Assembly: GCA_003694875.1 (NCBI GenBank)
Contig: RFJN01000064.1
Coordinates: 1-5,356 of the forward strand
Direction of reading: 5' to 3'
Source: Planctomycetota bacterium
Lineage (GTDB): Bacteria > Planctomycetota > J058 > J103
DNA length: 5,356 bases
The position numbers and the translations under genes are program-made. Below are positions 1-5,356 of this stretch, piece after piece. Positions within the stretch are counted from its first letter, which is position 1. Each line of letters opens with the position of its first letter. The notes under the pieces are model-generated. The model worked only from the letters and a program-made list of their open reading frames with translations. It ran no database searches and was not told the origin of the DNA.

Positions 1-1108
1 CGTCGCCGAAGGGCGCGCCGTGGCGCAGCACGATCGCCTCGATCCGTTCGAGCGCCTCGGCCCCGACGCGGCTGTCGTGGTGCACCGCGCCGATCGCACG
101 CGCGGTGGCCGCGGCCGCGGCGCGCTCGTCCCAGCCCGGCTCATCGAAGCCGAGCGTGAACGTCTCGAGCCGCCCGAGCGCCCGACGCGCGAGCGCGCAC
201 ACGAGCGCCGAGTCGATCCCGCCCGACAGGAAGCCACCGAGCGGCACGTCGCTCTCGAGTCGCGCCCGCACCGCGCGCTCGACCGCGCGCCGCAGCCGCA
301 CGAGCACCGATCGGGGCCGGCTTGCGGCGCGCTCGGCCGGATCGGCCCCCGGTCCCGACTCCCCGAACGGCGCCGGCGCGAACCGCCCGAAGACGAGCCG
401 CCGCTGCACCCGCAACCGCCCCGCCTCGAGAAGCCGCACCTCGCCCGGGCGCAGCGACTCGACCCCGCGCAGCAGGGTGTGGGGGGCCGGCACGAACCCG
501 AGCGCGCGCTGCAGCGGCACCCACGCGCGGCACAGCGTGCGGTCGAGCGCGAGGCCCGCGGCGTGCGCGGCCGCGACGATCGCCGCGATCTCGCTCGCGA
601 ACACGAACCCGCCCGGCGGCTGGGCCACGAACAGCGGCTTCTCACCCGCCGGATCGCGCGCGAGCACGAGGCGGCCCCGGCGACGATCGAGCACCGCGAA
701 GGCGTACATGCCCTCGAACCAGGCGACGCACGCCGGCCCCGCCTCCTCGTACGCGCGCAGCACGACCTCGGCGTCGCAGCGGCTTCGAAACCGGTGCCCC
801 CTGCGCTCGAGCCCGGAGCGCAGGCTGCGGTGGTTGTAGATCTCGCCGTTGAACAGCAGCAGGATCCGTCCGTCGTCGCTCGCAAGCGGCCCCTGCGCGA
901 CCGGACGCGGATCGATCACCGCGAGCCGGGTGTGGGCGCACGCGACCCTCGCCTCGGCGCCCCCGGGCGCGAGCCCGCGCGCCCGGCCCACGTACGTGCC
1001 CTCGCCGTCCGGCCCCCGGTGCCGCAGCCAGCGCACGAGGGTGCGCGCCACGGACGCGTCCGCCCGCGTGTCGGCGCGCCAGCACACCACCCCGCCGATT
1101 CCGCACAT
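1..1108 (-). CDS. asnB: Asparagine synthase (glutamine-hydrolysing), C-terminus cut by the left window edge
   Basis: This is a class II glutamine amidotransferase fused to an ATP-pyrophosphatase synthetase domain. The family takes ammonia from glutamine to amidate aspartate via an acyl-AMP, or another carboxylate in glycan-cluster homologues. The frame is open through the left edge, giving 369 residues. It begins MCGIGG, so Met removal exposes the nucleophilic Cys. HRGPDGEG is at residues 30-37, FNGEIYNH at 86-93 and CDAEVVLRAY from about 111. RDPAGEKPLF is at 151-160, where the family usually has RDRxGxKPLY. The PP-loop SGGIDS is at 295-300, and HGAPFGD near the edge matches the synthetase region. 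An ATG 9 nt upstream (1117) would add MAR before the Cys, so I chose 1108. There is no Shine-Dalgarno sequence, but a -10-like TACCAT ends 7 nt before this ATG. The flippase gene ends 26 nt upstream on the same strand, suggesting a role in surface glycan synthesis (inference). The protein identity is firm; the true acceptor substrate is not known. Confidence 0.93.
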   Translation of the reverse strand, partial: MCGIGGVVCWRADTRADASVARTLVRWLRHRGPDGEGTYVGRARGLAPGGAEARVACAHTRLAVIDPRPVAQGPLASDDGRILLLFNGEIYNHRSLRSGLERRGHRFRSRCDAEVVLRAYEEAGPACVAWFEGMYAFAVLDRRRGRLVLARDPAGEKPLFVAQPPGGFVFASEIAAIVAAAHAAGLALDRTLCRAWVPLQRALGFVPAPHTLLRGVESLRPGEVRLLEAGRLRVQRRLVFGRFAPAPFGESGPGADPAERAASRPRSVLVRLRRAVERAVRARLESDVPLGGFLSGGIDSALVCALARRALGRLETFTLGFDEPGWDERAAAAATARAIGAVHHDSRVGAEALERIEAIVLRHGAPFGD

Positions 1109-1115
1109 GCGCGCC

Positions 1116-1123
1116 ATGGTAGC
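1116..1123 (-). promoter_or_regulatory. Putative extended -10 of a leaderless promoter for asnB
   Basis: On the minus strand GCTACCAT (hexamer TACCAT, 4 of 6 matches to TATAAT) ends exactly 7 nt before the ATG at 1108. Transcription would therefore start at or within a base of the start codon. No Shine-Dalgarno sequence and no recognisable -35 is present. The same 12-mer GCGCTACCATGG occurs at the transferase start (2826-2837) with identical spacing. It lies just after the flippase stop, so it could be an internal promoter of the flippase-asnB unit. This is inference from position and recurrence. Confidence 0.45.
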
Positions 1124-1134
1124 GCGCGGCGGGA

Positions 1135-2772
1135 TCAGCGCCGGGGACGTCGCACGAGCGCGCGCAGCCGCCCGAGCTCGCCCGGCTCGATCCCGCCCAC
1201 CGCCCGGAGCGCGACCGCGTAGAACACCACGCCGGCCAGCACCAGCGCGACGAGCCGCGCCAGCCCGCCGCCGCCGGGCGTGTCGGGGCGCAGCGCCCAC
1301 ACGCCCGCGCCCATGAGCACCGAGGCGAGTGCGGTGCGCGCGATCGCACGCGCGTGCGCGCGTCGGCTCACCCCGACCCGGCGTCCGAGCACCACCGCGT
1401 ATGCGACAAGCAGCGGGGTGAAGCTCAGCGCGAGCGACACGATCGCCCCCACCGCCCCCCAGCGGGGAATGAGCAGCGCGTTGCAGCCGAGATCGAGCAG
1501 CGCCGCGGCGACGAACGCCGCCGCGCGCGCGCGCGCGAGCCCCGCGTAGTCGAGAAGCTGCCCGAGCAGCGTCGCGTAGGCGAGCAGCGGCAGCACGAAG
1601 GCGTACGCGCGCACGAGCGGCGCGGCCGGGTCGTAGGCGGGGCCGAACACGACCCGCACCGCGTCGGGCGCGATCGCGGCGAGGCCGGCGGCCGCCGGCA
1701 GGTAGAACAGCGTGAGCGCGCGCACCGACCGATGCAGCAGCCGCGCGAGCAGCCCCTGGCGCTGCGGGTCGCCGAGGGCAGCGAAGTACGGCGCCACCAC
1801 GGTGGCGAGCGAGACCGCGGGCAGCATGAGCCGCTCGCCCACGAGCGAGGGGATCGCGTACAGACCGGTCGCCCGCTCGCCGAGGTAGAACTGCACGAGC
1901 GCTATGTCCATGCGGAAGATCACGATGTAGGCGAGCTGCACCCAGACGAGATTGCGCGCGAAGCGCACGATCTCGACAAGCGGCCGGCGCGCCACCGGCC
2001 GGGGCTCTCCCGCCGGTGGCGCAGCGGCCGCCCGGCCCACGATCCGCACGAGCAGCCACCACGCCACCGCAGCGGCGGCCGCCGCCCCGAGCGCGCGCCC
2101 CGCCACCGTGGCGCTCGCCCCGGTGCCGACGGCGCCGAACGCGCCGCCGAGCAGTTGCGCGAGACGCGGGCCCGCCCGCCAGGGAAGCTGTCCGAGCACG
2201 AGCGCCACGAGCAGCAGCGACAGCAGCGGAGAGCCCACCCCGGCGGTGAGCTGCGCGAGCGCCTGCAGCCGCGGGCGGTGCAGCCCCTGCAGCGCGCGAA
2301 AGCCGAAGGTGGCGGCGTTGTCGAACACGAGCTGCGCGGCGGCGAGCACGAGCACCGGCACGAGCGCGGCGTCCGCGTGCAGCGCCTCGGCGATCCGCCC
2401 CGCTCCGAGCGCGAGCGCCGCCCCGACCCCGAGCGTGAGCGTGCCCTTGGCGAGCGCCCCGGTGCGCAGGACGCGCGGGATCGCGCTCGGCCGCCCGTAG
2501 TACGCCACCGCGAGCAGCCGAGAGACCGAGACGTTGAGGCTTAGGTCGGCGAGCAGCATGCCGAGGGCGAGCACGCTGGTGGCGGCCGCGAGCAGCCCGT
2601 TGCCCTCGGGCCCGAGCCAGCGGGCGATCAGGATCTGCGCGCACAGCGCCGCAAGGGCGGAGGCGAGCCGCGCCCCGAGGACGCTGCCCACCCCGCCCGC
2701 GATCGCGCGCGCCTCGTCGCGCTCGTCGGGCTCGCCGCGCTCCGCTCTCGTATCCGTCGATGCGTCTCCCAC
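1135..2772 (-). CDS. Oligosaccharide flippase (Wzx/polysaccharide-biosynthesis membrane protein)
   Basis: A multi-pass inner-membrane protein of the MOP-type polysaccharide flippase family, expected to move undecaprenyl-diphosphate-linked glycan from the cytoplasmic to the periplasmic face. With the GTG start it has 545 residues. About 25 charged residues precede a first helix containing AQILIARWLGPEGNG (to about residue 59), the usual flippase N-terminal signature. RMDIALVQFYLGERATGLYA begins near residue 287, and VVFGPAYDPAAPL lies near 375-386, both typical of the family. The rest alternates hydrophobic helices with short Arg-rich loops, ending in a basic tail. The frame stays open far upstream, so the start is uncertain. 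ATGs at 2835 and 2844 would overlap the divergent transferase start, while GTG at 2772 leaves room for promoters and keeps a normal-length N-terminus. It is co-directional with asnB (26 nt gap) and divergent from the transferase. The family call is strong; the transported glycan is unknown. Confidence 0.85.
   Translation of the reverse strand: MGDASTDTRAERGEPDERDEARAIAGGVGSVLGARLASALAALCAQILIARWLGPEGNGLLAAATSVLALGMLLADLSLNVSVSRLLAVAYYGRPSAIPRVLRTGALAKGTLTLGVGAALALGAGRIAEALHADAALVPVLVLAAAQLVFDNAATFGFRALQGLHRPRLQALAQLTAGVGSPLLSLLLVALVLGQLPWRAGPRLAQLLGGAFGAVGTGASATVAGRALGAAAAAAVAWWLLVRIVGRAAAAPPAGEPRPVARRPLVEIVRFARNLVWVQLAYIVIFRMDIALVQFYLGERATGLYAIPSLVGERLMLPAVSLATVVAPYFAALGDPQRQGLLARLLHRSVRALTLFYLPAAAGLAAIAPDAVRVVFGPAYDPAAPLVRAYAFVLPLLAYATLLGQLLDYAGLARARAAAFVAAALLDLGCNALLIPRWGAVGAIVSLALSFTPLLVAYAVVLGRRVGVSRRAHARAIARTALASVLMGAGVWALRPDTPGGGGLARLVALVLAGVVFYAVALRAVGGIEPGELGRLRALVRRPRR
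1522..1537. repeat. Simple (CG)8 dinucleotide run inside the flippase gene
   Basis: Sixteen bases of uninterrupted alternating CG. In the flippase frame it encodes part of an Ala/Arg stretch just before a hydrophobic helix (LARARAAAFVAAALL). Alternating CG can slip during replication and can adopt Z-form DNA, but here it is adequately explained by Ala/Arg codons in a very GC-rich genome. Confidence 0.9.
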
Positions 2773-2784
2773 CTCCGGAGAATC
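2770..2784 (-). promoter_or_regulatory. Possible start signals of the flippase: SD-like GGAGGTG and weak -10 GATTCT
   Basis: On the minus strand a strong SD-like GGAGGTG spans 2776-2770, yet no ATG, GTG or TTG follows at a usable distance in the flippase frame. The only nearby start codon is the GTG at 2772, inside the SD itself. Six nucleotides upstream of that GTG is GATTCT (2784-2779), which keeps the A at position 2 and T at position 6 of a -10 box, so leaderless initiation on this GTG is possible. Either the GTG is the start or the SD-like string is coincidental; the evidence is weak. Confidence 0.3.
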
Positions 2785-2827
2785 GACACACCCGCGCTGC
2801 GGCCGCAGCCCGGCGCCCGGCCGCTGC

Positions 2828-2835
2828 GCTACCAT
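2828..2835 (+). promoter_or_regulatory. Putative extended -10 of a leaderless promoter for the sugar-phosphate transferase
   Basis: GCTACCAT (hexamer TACCAT at 2830-2835) is followed by exactly 7 nt and then ATG at 2843, the same geometry as at asnB. No Shine-Dalgarno sequence precedes either candidate ATG (2834 or 2843), and no convincing -35 is seen. If 2835 is the last base of the -10, transcription begins at about 2842-2843, which excludes the upstream ATG at 2834 because it would lie inside the promoter. Inferred from spacing and recurrence. Confidence 0.45.
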
Positions 2836-2845
2836 GGTCGCCATG
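2833..2845. repeat. Short inverted repeat CATGG-TCG-CCATG with ATGs on both strands
   Basis: Perfect 5-bp arms separated by 3 nt. Each strand reads ATG twice here, so both divergent genes have an apparent start codon inside it. It overlaps the proposed transferase -10 and could bind a dimeric regulator, but it is short and may simply be a by-product of the two ATGs. Confidence 0.5.
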
Positions 2846-3883
2846 CGACCGCAGGGGCTCGAGACGCTCGGGATCGTGGCCGGCGGCGCGGCCCTGGCCG
2901 CCGCGCTCTCGGGCCACGCGCTGGCGCCGCTCGCCCGCCGGTTCGGGCTCGTGGACCGTCCGGGCGGGCGCAAGCGGCACGTGGGCGAGATCCCGCTCGT
3001 GGGCGGGTTCGTGCTGCTCGCCGGTGGCGCGGCGGCCGCCGCCCTCGCGCCGCACGCGGTGGTGGCGGCCCTGCCGCCGCTCGTGCTCGCCGGCGCCGCG
3101 CTGGCCTTCGCCACGGGCCTTGTCGACGATCTCGACAAGGAGCGGCTGCCGTGGTGGGGCAAGCTCGGCGGGCAGTTCGCCGCGGCAGCGCTCGCCGCCG
3201 CGGGCGGCACGCGTGCCGATCTGCTCGTGTGGCCGGCGCTCAACGTCGGCGCGAGCGTGCTGTGGATCGTGCTCGTGTGCAACGCGTTCAACCTGATCGA
3301 CCACGCCGACGGGGTGGCAGCGGGGCTCGGCACGATCGCGGCCGCGGCTCTGTGCGCGGTCGCCACCGCGCTCGGGCAGCCGCAGGCGGCGTTCACACTC
3401 GCCGCCCTCGGCGGCGCGGGGCTCGGTGTGCTGTGGCACAACGCGCCGCCCGCGCGGCTGTTTCTCGGGGACGCGGGCGCGCACCTGCTCGGCTATCTGC
3501 TCGGGGTGCTCACGCTGCGGCTCGTCTACGTGGGAGAGGCGAGCCCGGGTCTGTTGCCGGTGGCGCTGCCGGTGCTCGTGCTCGGGCTGCCGCTCGCCGA
3601 CATGGGCTACGTGGCGTGGGCGCGGCTGCGCAGCGGGCGCAGCGTGGTGCGCGGCGACCGCAACCACCTGCACCACCGGCTGCGGCGGCTCGGCATGAGC
3701 GAACGGCAGGCGACGACGACGGTGTGGCTCGCCGGGCTGTCGACGGCCAGCGGCGCGGTGGCGCTGCCGTTCGTGCCACCGGGGGCGGCGGCCGCGATCC
3801 TGCTGCAGGGGCTCGCCACGCTCGCGCTGATCGGTGCGCTCATGGCATTCGGGGAGCGAGGCGAGAGCGGCGGCGGGAACTGA
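2843..3883 (+). CDS. Undecaprenyl-phosphate sugar-1-phosphate transferase, MraY/WecA family
   Basis: An integral membrane enzyme that transfers a sugar 1-phosphate (often N-acetylglucosamine 1-phosphate) from a UDP-sugar to polyprenyl phosphate, the first step of lipid-linked glycan assembly. It has 346 residues, a normal length. Visible family motifs are DRPGGRKRHVGEIPLVGG at residues 38-55 and the Mg-binding pair D95-D96 followed by KLGGQ at 107-111. Next come NAFNLIDHADG at 147-157, FLGDAG with Asp210, and DRNHLHHRL at 272-280. Hydrophobic helices fill the gaps. The central motif reads HADG where WecA and MraY usually have GLDG; otherwise the catalytic set is complete. The HLHHRL loop favours the WecA/TagO branch over MraY, and no peptidoglycan genes adjoin it. 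I preferred ATG 2843 over ATG 2834 because of the 7-nt spacing from the -10-like box. It diverges from the flippase and converges on the tRNA, ending 11 bp before it. The exact sugar is not deducible. Confidence 0.93.
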   Translation: MRPQGLETLGIVAGGAALAAALSGHALAPLARRFGLVDRPGGRKRHVGEIPLVGGFVLLAGGAAAAALAPHAVVAALPPLVLAGAALAFATGLVDDLDKERLPWWGKLGGQFAAAALAAAGGTRADLLVWPALNVGASVLWIVLVCNAFNLIDHADGVAAGLGTIAAAALCAVATALGQPQAAFTLAALGGAGLGVLWHNAPPARLFLGDAGAHLLGYLLGVLTLRLVYVGEASPGLLPVALPVLVLGLPLADMGYVAWARLRSGRSVVRGDRNHLHHRLRRLGMSERQATTTVWLAGLSTASGAVALPFVPPGAAAAILLQGLATLALIGALMAFGERGESGGGN

Positions 3884-3894
3884 ACCGCCCGCGG

Positions 3895-3971
<77 letters not shown>

Positions 3972-3990
3972 ACCGCGTGTGCGGGCGCCG

Positions 3991-4019
3991 ATCGTAGCGG
4001 GCGAGCGGGGCCATGTAAA
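3991..4019 (-). promoter_or_regulatory. Sigma-70-type promoter of tRNA-Arg
   Basis: On the minus strand a -35 box TTTACA (4019-4014, 5 of 6 matches to TTGACA) is separated by exactly 17 nt from a -10 box TACGAT (3996-3991, 4 of 6 matches). The -10 is preceded by GC, giving GCTACGAT. Transcription should begin at about 3984, leaving a 5' leader of about 13 nt before the mature tRNA end at 3971. This AT-containing patch stands out in otherwise nearly pure GC sequence. Confidence 0.75.
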
Positions 4020-4025
4020 GGCGCT

Positions 4026-4039
4026 CGCCACCGGTGGCG
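4026..4039. repeat. 14-bp perfect palindrome between folB and the tRNA promoter
   Basis: CGCCACCGGTGGCG lies 7 nt after the folB stop codon and 6 bp upstream of the tRNA -35 box. As RNA from the minus strand it could form a 5-bp stem with a CCGG loop. Only a CCTTT follows, some 5 nt further on, so it is at best a weak intrinsic terminator for the mevalonate kinase-folB unit. It could also be an operator or a chance GC palindrome. Confidence 0.4.
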
Positions 4040-4046
4040 GACGCGG

Positions 4047-4415
4047 TCAATCCGAGCGGGTGCGCACCACGCGCACCGCCACCCAGCGGGGGTCGCCGGG
4101 CACGCCGTGCGCCTTCTTGCGCACGGTGACCTCGACCGAGCGCAGCCCCTCGAGCGCGAGGCACCGCTCGGCGATCCGTGCGGCGAGCCGCTCGACGAGT
4201 TGCACGCTCGCGCCGGTGCCCTCCTCGACCGCGATCCGCGCGAGCTGCGTGTAGTCGATCGTGTCCTCGAGCCGGTCGGTCTCGAAACCGGGCAGCGGCT
4301 CGAGTTCGCACCGGATGTCGACCTCGAAGCGCCGCCCCTCGCGCCGCTCCTGCTCGTAGACCCCGTGGTGCCCGAGAAACGCGATGCCCTCGAGCACGAT
4401 CTCCTGCCGATCCAT
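4047..4415 (-). CDS. folB: Dihydroneopterin aldolase (FolB)
   Basis: A cytoplasmic enzyme of folate synthesis that cleaves 7,8-dihydroneopterin to 6-hydroxymethyl-dihydropterin and glycolaldehyde. The 122-residue length is typical for the free-standing aldolase. GHHGVYEQERREGRRFEVDI at residues 15-34 is the signature segment with the pterin-site Glu near position 23. IDYTQL at 53-58 carries the conserved Tyr55, LVERLAARIAE at 73-83 carries the pterin-anchoring Glu75, and VRKKAHGVPGD at 98-108 holds the catalytic Lys. In the last motif the common KPxAPI is replaced by KKAHGV, a variation that keeps the lysine. The ATG has an AGGAGG at 4433-4428, 12 nt away, within a longer purine run AGGAGGGGAG that also offers an 8-nt spacing. 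The mevalonate kinase gene ends 35 nt upstream on the same strand, so the two are probably co-transcribed. Epimerase or oxygenase variants of the fold exist, but the motifs favour the aldolase. Confidence 0.93.
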   Translation of the reverse strand: MDRQEIVLEGIAFLGHHGVYEQERREGRRFEVDIRCELEPLPGFETDRLEDTIDYTQLARIAVEEGTGASVQLVERLAARIAERCLALEGLRSVEVTVRKKAHGVPGDPRWVAVRVVRTRSD

Positions 4416-4423
4416 GCGCGCTG

Positions 4424-4433
4424 CTCCCCTCCT
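4424..4433 (-). promoter_or_regulatory. Ribosome binding site of folB
   Basis: The minus strand reads AGGAGGGGAG here. The perfect AGGAGG core is 12 nt from the folB ATG, and the overlapping GGGGAG is 8 nt away. It shows that the organism uses canonical Shine-Dalgarno initiation, in contrast to the glycan genes in this window, whose starts lack any such sequence. Confidence 0.7.
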
Positions 4434-4450
4434 GCACCGACGCGGCGCCG

Positions 4451-5356
4451 CTATGCGTCCCCGAGCCGCGTCACGAACGCGCAGCGGGCCCCCGCCTCGC
4501 GCGCGGCGGCACACACGCGCTCGCCCCACGCGGGCGGCGCGTGCGCGGGCAGCAGCGCGAGGGTGGCGCCGCCCGCCCCCGCGCCGCTGAGCTTGGCCCC
4601 GAGCGCGCCCGCCTCGCGCATGCGGCGGCACAGCGCGTCCTGCGCCGGGCAGGACACCCCGACCGCCCGCAGCGCCTCGTGCGCGCGGTCGAACAGCGCT
4701 CCGAGCGCACGCTCGTGCGCCTCGCCGCCGGTGTGCGGCGCCTCGTCGCCACCGGCGGCGAACCAGCGCGCGGCCTCCTCGAGCACCGCCGCACTCTCGG
4801 CGAGAAAGCGATCGAGCCGGGCGGGATCGCTCGCGCGCAGGGCACCCACGGCCGCGACCTGCTCGGCGGTGGAGCGCTCGCGCGGCAGCACCGCCACCGC
4901 AAGCGCGAGCGGGCGCACCACGCGCAGCGGCTCGAACGCGCGGCCCGGGGCGAAGCGCAGCGGGCGCTCGAGCGCGATCGTGTGGGCGTCGATCCCCGAC
5001 GGGGTGCCGTGCGCGAGCCGTTCGAGGTCGTTGGCGGCGCGCGCGAGCGCGAGCGGCTCGAGCGCGGGGGCGTAGGCGCGCACGAGCGCGACCGCGAGCG
5101 CGGCCGAGGACCCAAGCCCCGAGCCGATCGGGATCTGCGAGCGCAGCCGCGCGGTGACGGGCCCCGAGGCGGGCGCGAAGCGCTCGCGCACCTGCGCGAG
5201 CATGCCGCGCGCGATCCGGCCCGCGCGCCCGTCGAGCGGCGCGTCCGTCTCGATCGCGATCTCCTCGCCCGAGGGGGTGTCCGCCGGCTCGATCTCGAGT
5301 GCGAGCCGCCGGTCGACGAGCGGCACCGCGATCGCGGGCACACCGTGCACCACGGC
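4451..5356 (-). CDS. mvk: Mevalonate kinase, N-terminus cut by the right window edge
   Basis: A GHMP-superfamily kinase that phosphorylates mevalonate to 5-phosphomevalonate with ATP, in the cytoplasmic mevalonate route to isopentenyl diphosphate. The visible 301 residues open with AVVHGVPAIAVPL, the stretch following the GEH of motif 1, so probably only 10-20 N-terminal residues are missing. The first visible GTG (5353) is internal, not the start. Numbering from the first visible residue, IPIGSGLGSSAALAVA at 75-90 is the ATP phosphate-binding loop. NDLERLAHGTPSGID at 109-123 carries the expected Glu and the catalytic Asp123. KLSGAGAGG at 255-263 is motif 3. After the Asp the sequence runs AHTIALERPLRF instead of the common DNxxxxxGG pattern. 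Distinguished from homoserine kinase and galactokinase by the N-terminal and GTPSGID motifs. folB follows 35 nt after its stop on the same strand. Confidence 0.92.
   Translation of the reverse strand, partial: AVVHGVPAIAVPLVDRRLALEIEPADTPSGEEIAIETDAPLDGRAGRIARGMLAQVRERFAPASGPVTARLRSQIPIGSGLGSSAALAVALVRAYAPALEPLALARAANDLERLAHGTPSGIDAHTIALERPLRFAPGRAFEPLRVVRPLALAVAVLPRERSTAEQVAAVGALRASDPARLDRFLAESAAVLEEAARWFAAGGDEAPHTGGEAHERALGALFDRAHEALRAVGVSCPAQDALCRRMREAGALGAKLSGAGAGGATLALLPAHAPPAWGERVCAAAREAGARCAFVTRLGDA

Noticed and set aside
107..125. 14-bp GC palindrome GCCGCGGCCGCGGC within asparagine synthase
   Set aside because: It encodes an Ala run in the amidotransferase frame and is explained by codon bias.
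20..1222. A 400-residue open frame on the plus strand antisense to asparagine synthase, and other long frames there
   Set aside because: Very high GC removes stop codons from all frames. The product is a low-complexity Arg/Pro/Ala string without domain motifs, while the minus-strand frame encodes an unmistakable amidotransferase.
2534..2842. Upstream extension of the transferase frame to 2534
   Set aside because: It would be antisense to the flippase coding region, has no transferase features, and family members start just before the first membrane helix, as with ATG 2843.
2773..3441. Upstream extension of the flippase frame to an ATG at 3441 (768 residues)
   Set aside because: The extra 223 residues are low-complexity Ser/Pro/Ala, antisense to the well-supported transferase, and flippases begin with a short tail before the first helix.

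Overview
This window comes from a very GC-rich bacterium. G or C fills nearly every third codon position, which is why long spurious open frames run on the strands opposite the genes. The taxon cannot be fixed from 5.4 kb. A mevalonate kinase of the form with GTPSGIDA around its catalytic Asp, a tRNA-Arg(UCG) with an encoded CCA, and a WecA-type transferase together fit a lineage such as Myxococcota or Chloroflexota better than an ordinary enterobacterium, but this is inference.

Layout, left to right. (1) Positions 1-1108, minus strand: the N-terminal 369 residues of a glutamine-hydrolysing asparagine synthase, cut by the left edge. (2) 1135-2772, minus: a polysaccharide flippase of the Wzx/oligosaccharide-flippase type, just upstream of the synthase and co-directional with it. 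(3) 2773-2842: a 70-bp divergent intergenic segment. (4) 2843-3883, plus: a complete polyprenyl-phosphate sugar-1-phosphate transferase (MraY/WecA family). (5) 3895-3971, minus: tRNA-Arg(UCG), whose own promoter lies at 3991-4019. (6) 4047-4415, minus: dihydroneopterin aldolase FolB. (7) 4451-5356, minus: mevalonate kinase lacking its first residues at the right edge, 35 nt upstream of folB and probably in the same operon. No gene-free stretch exceeds 300 bases.

The left half reads as a surface-glycan set. The transferase would load the first sugar phosphate onto undecaprenyl phosphate, the flippase would move the lipid-linked glycan across the membrane, and the amidotransferase could make asparagine or amidate a sugar-acid or other substrate of the cluster. 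The right half is housekeeping: isoprenoid precursor synthesis (which also feeds the polyprenyl carrier), folate synthesis and a tRNA.

The most interesting signal is regulatory. The sequence GCTACCAT lies exactly 7 nt before the preferred ATG of both the asparagine synthase and the sugar-phosphate transferase, with no Shine-Dalgarno sequence. The tRNA promoter carries GCTACGAT as its -10. This suggests an extended -10 consensus GCTAC(C/G)AT and leaderless mRNAs for the two glycan genes. I see no clearly new multi-gene system in the window.
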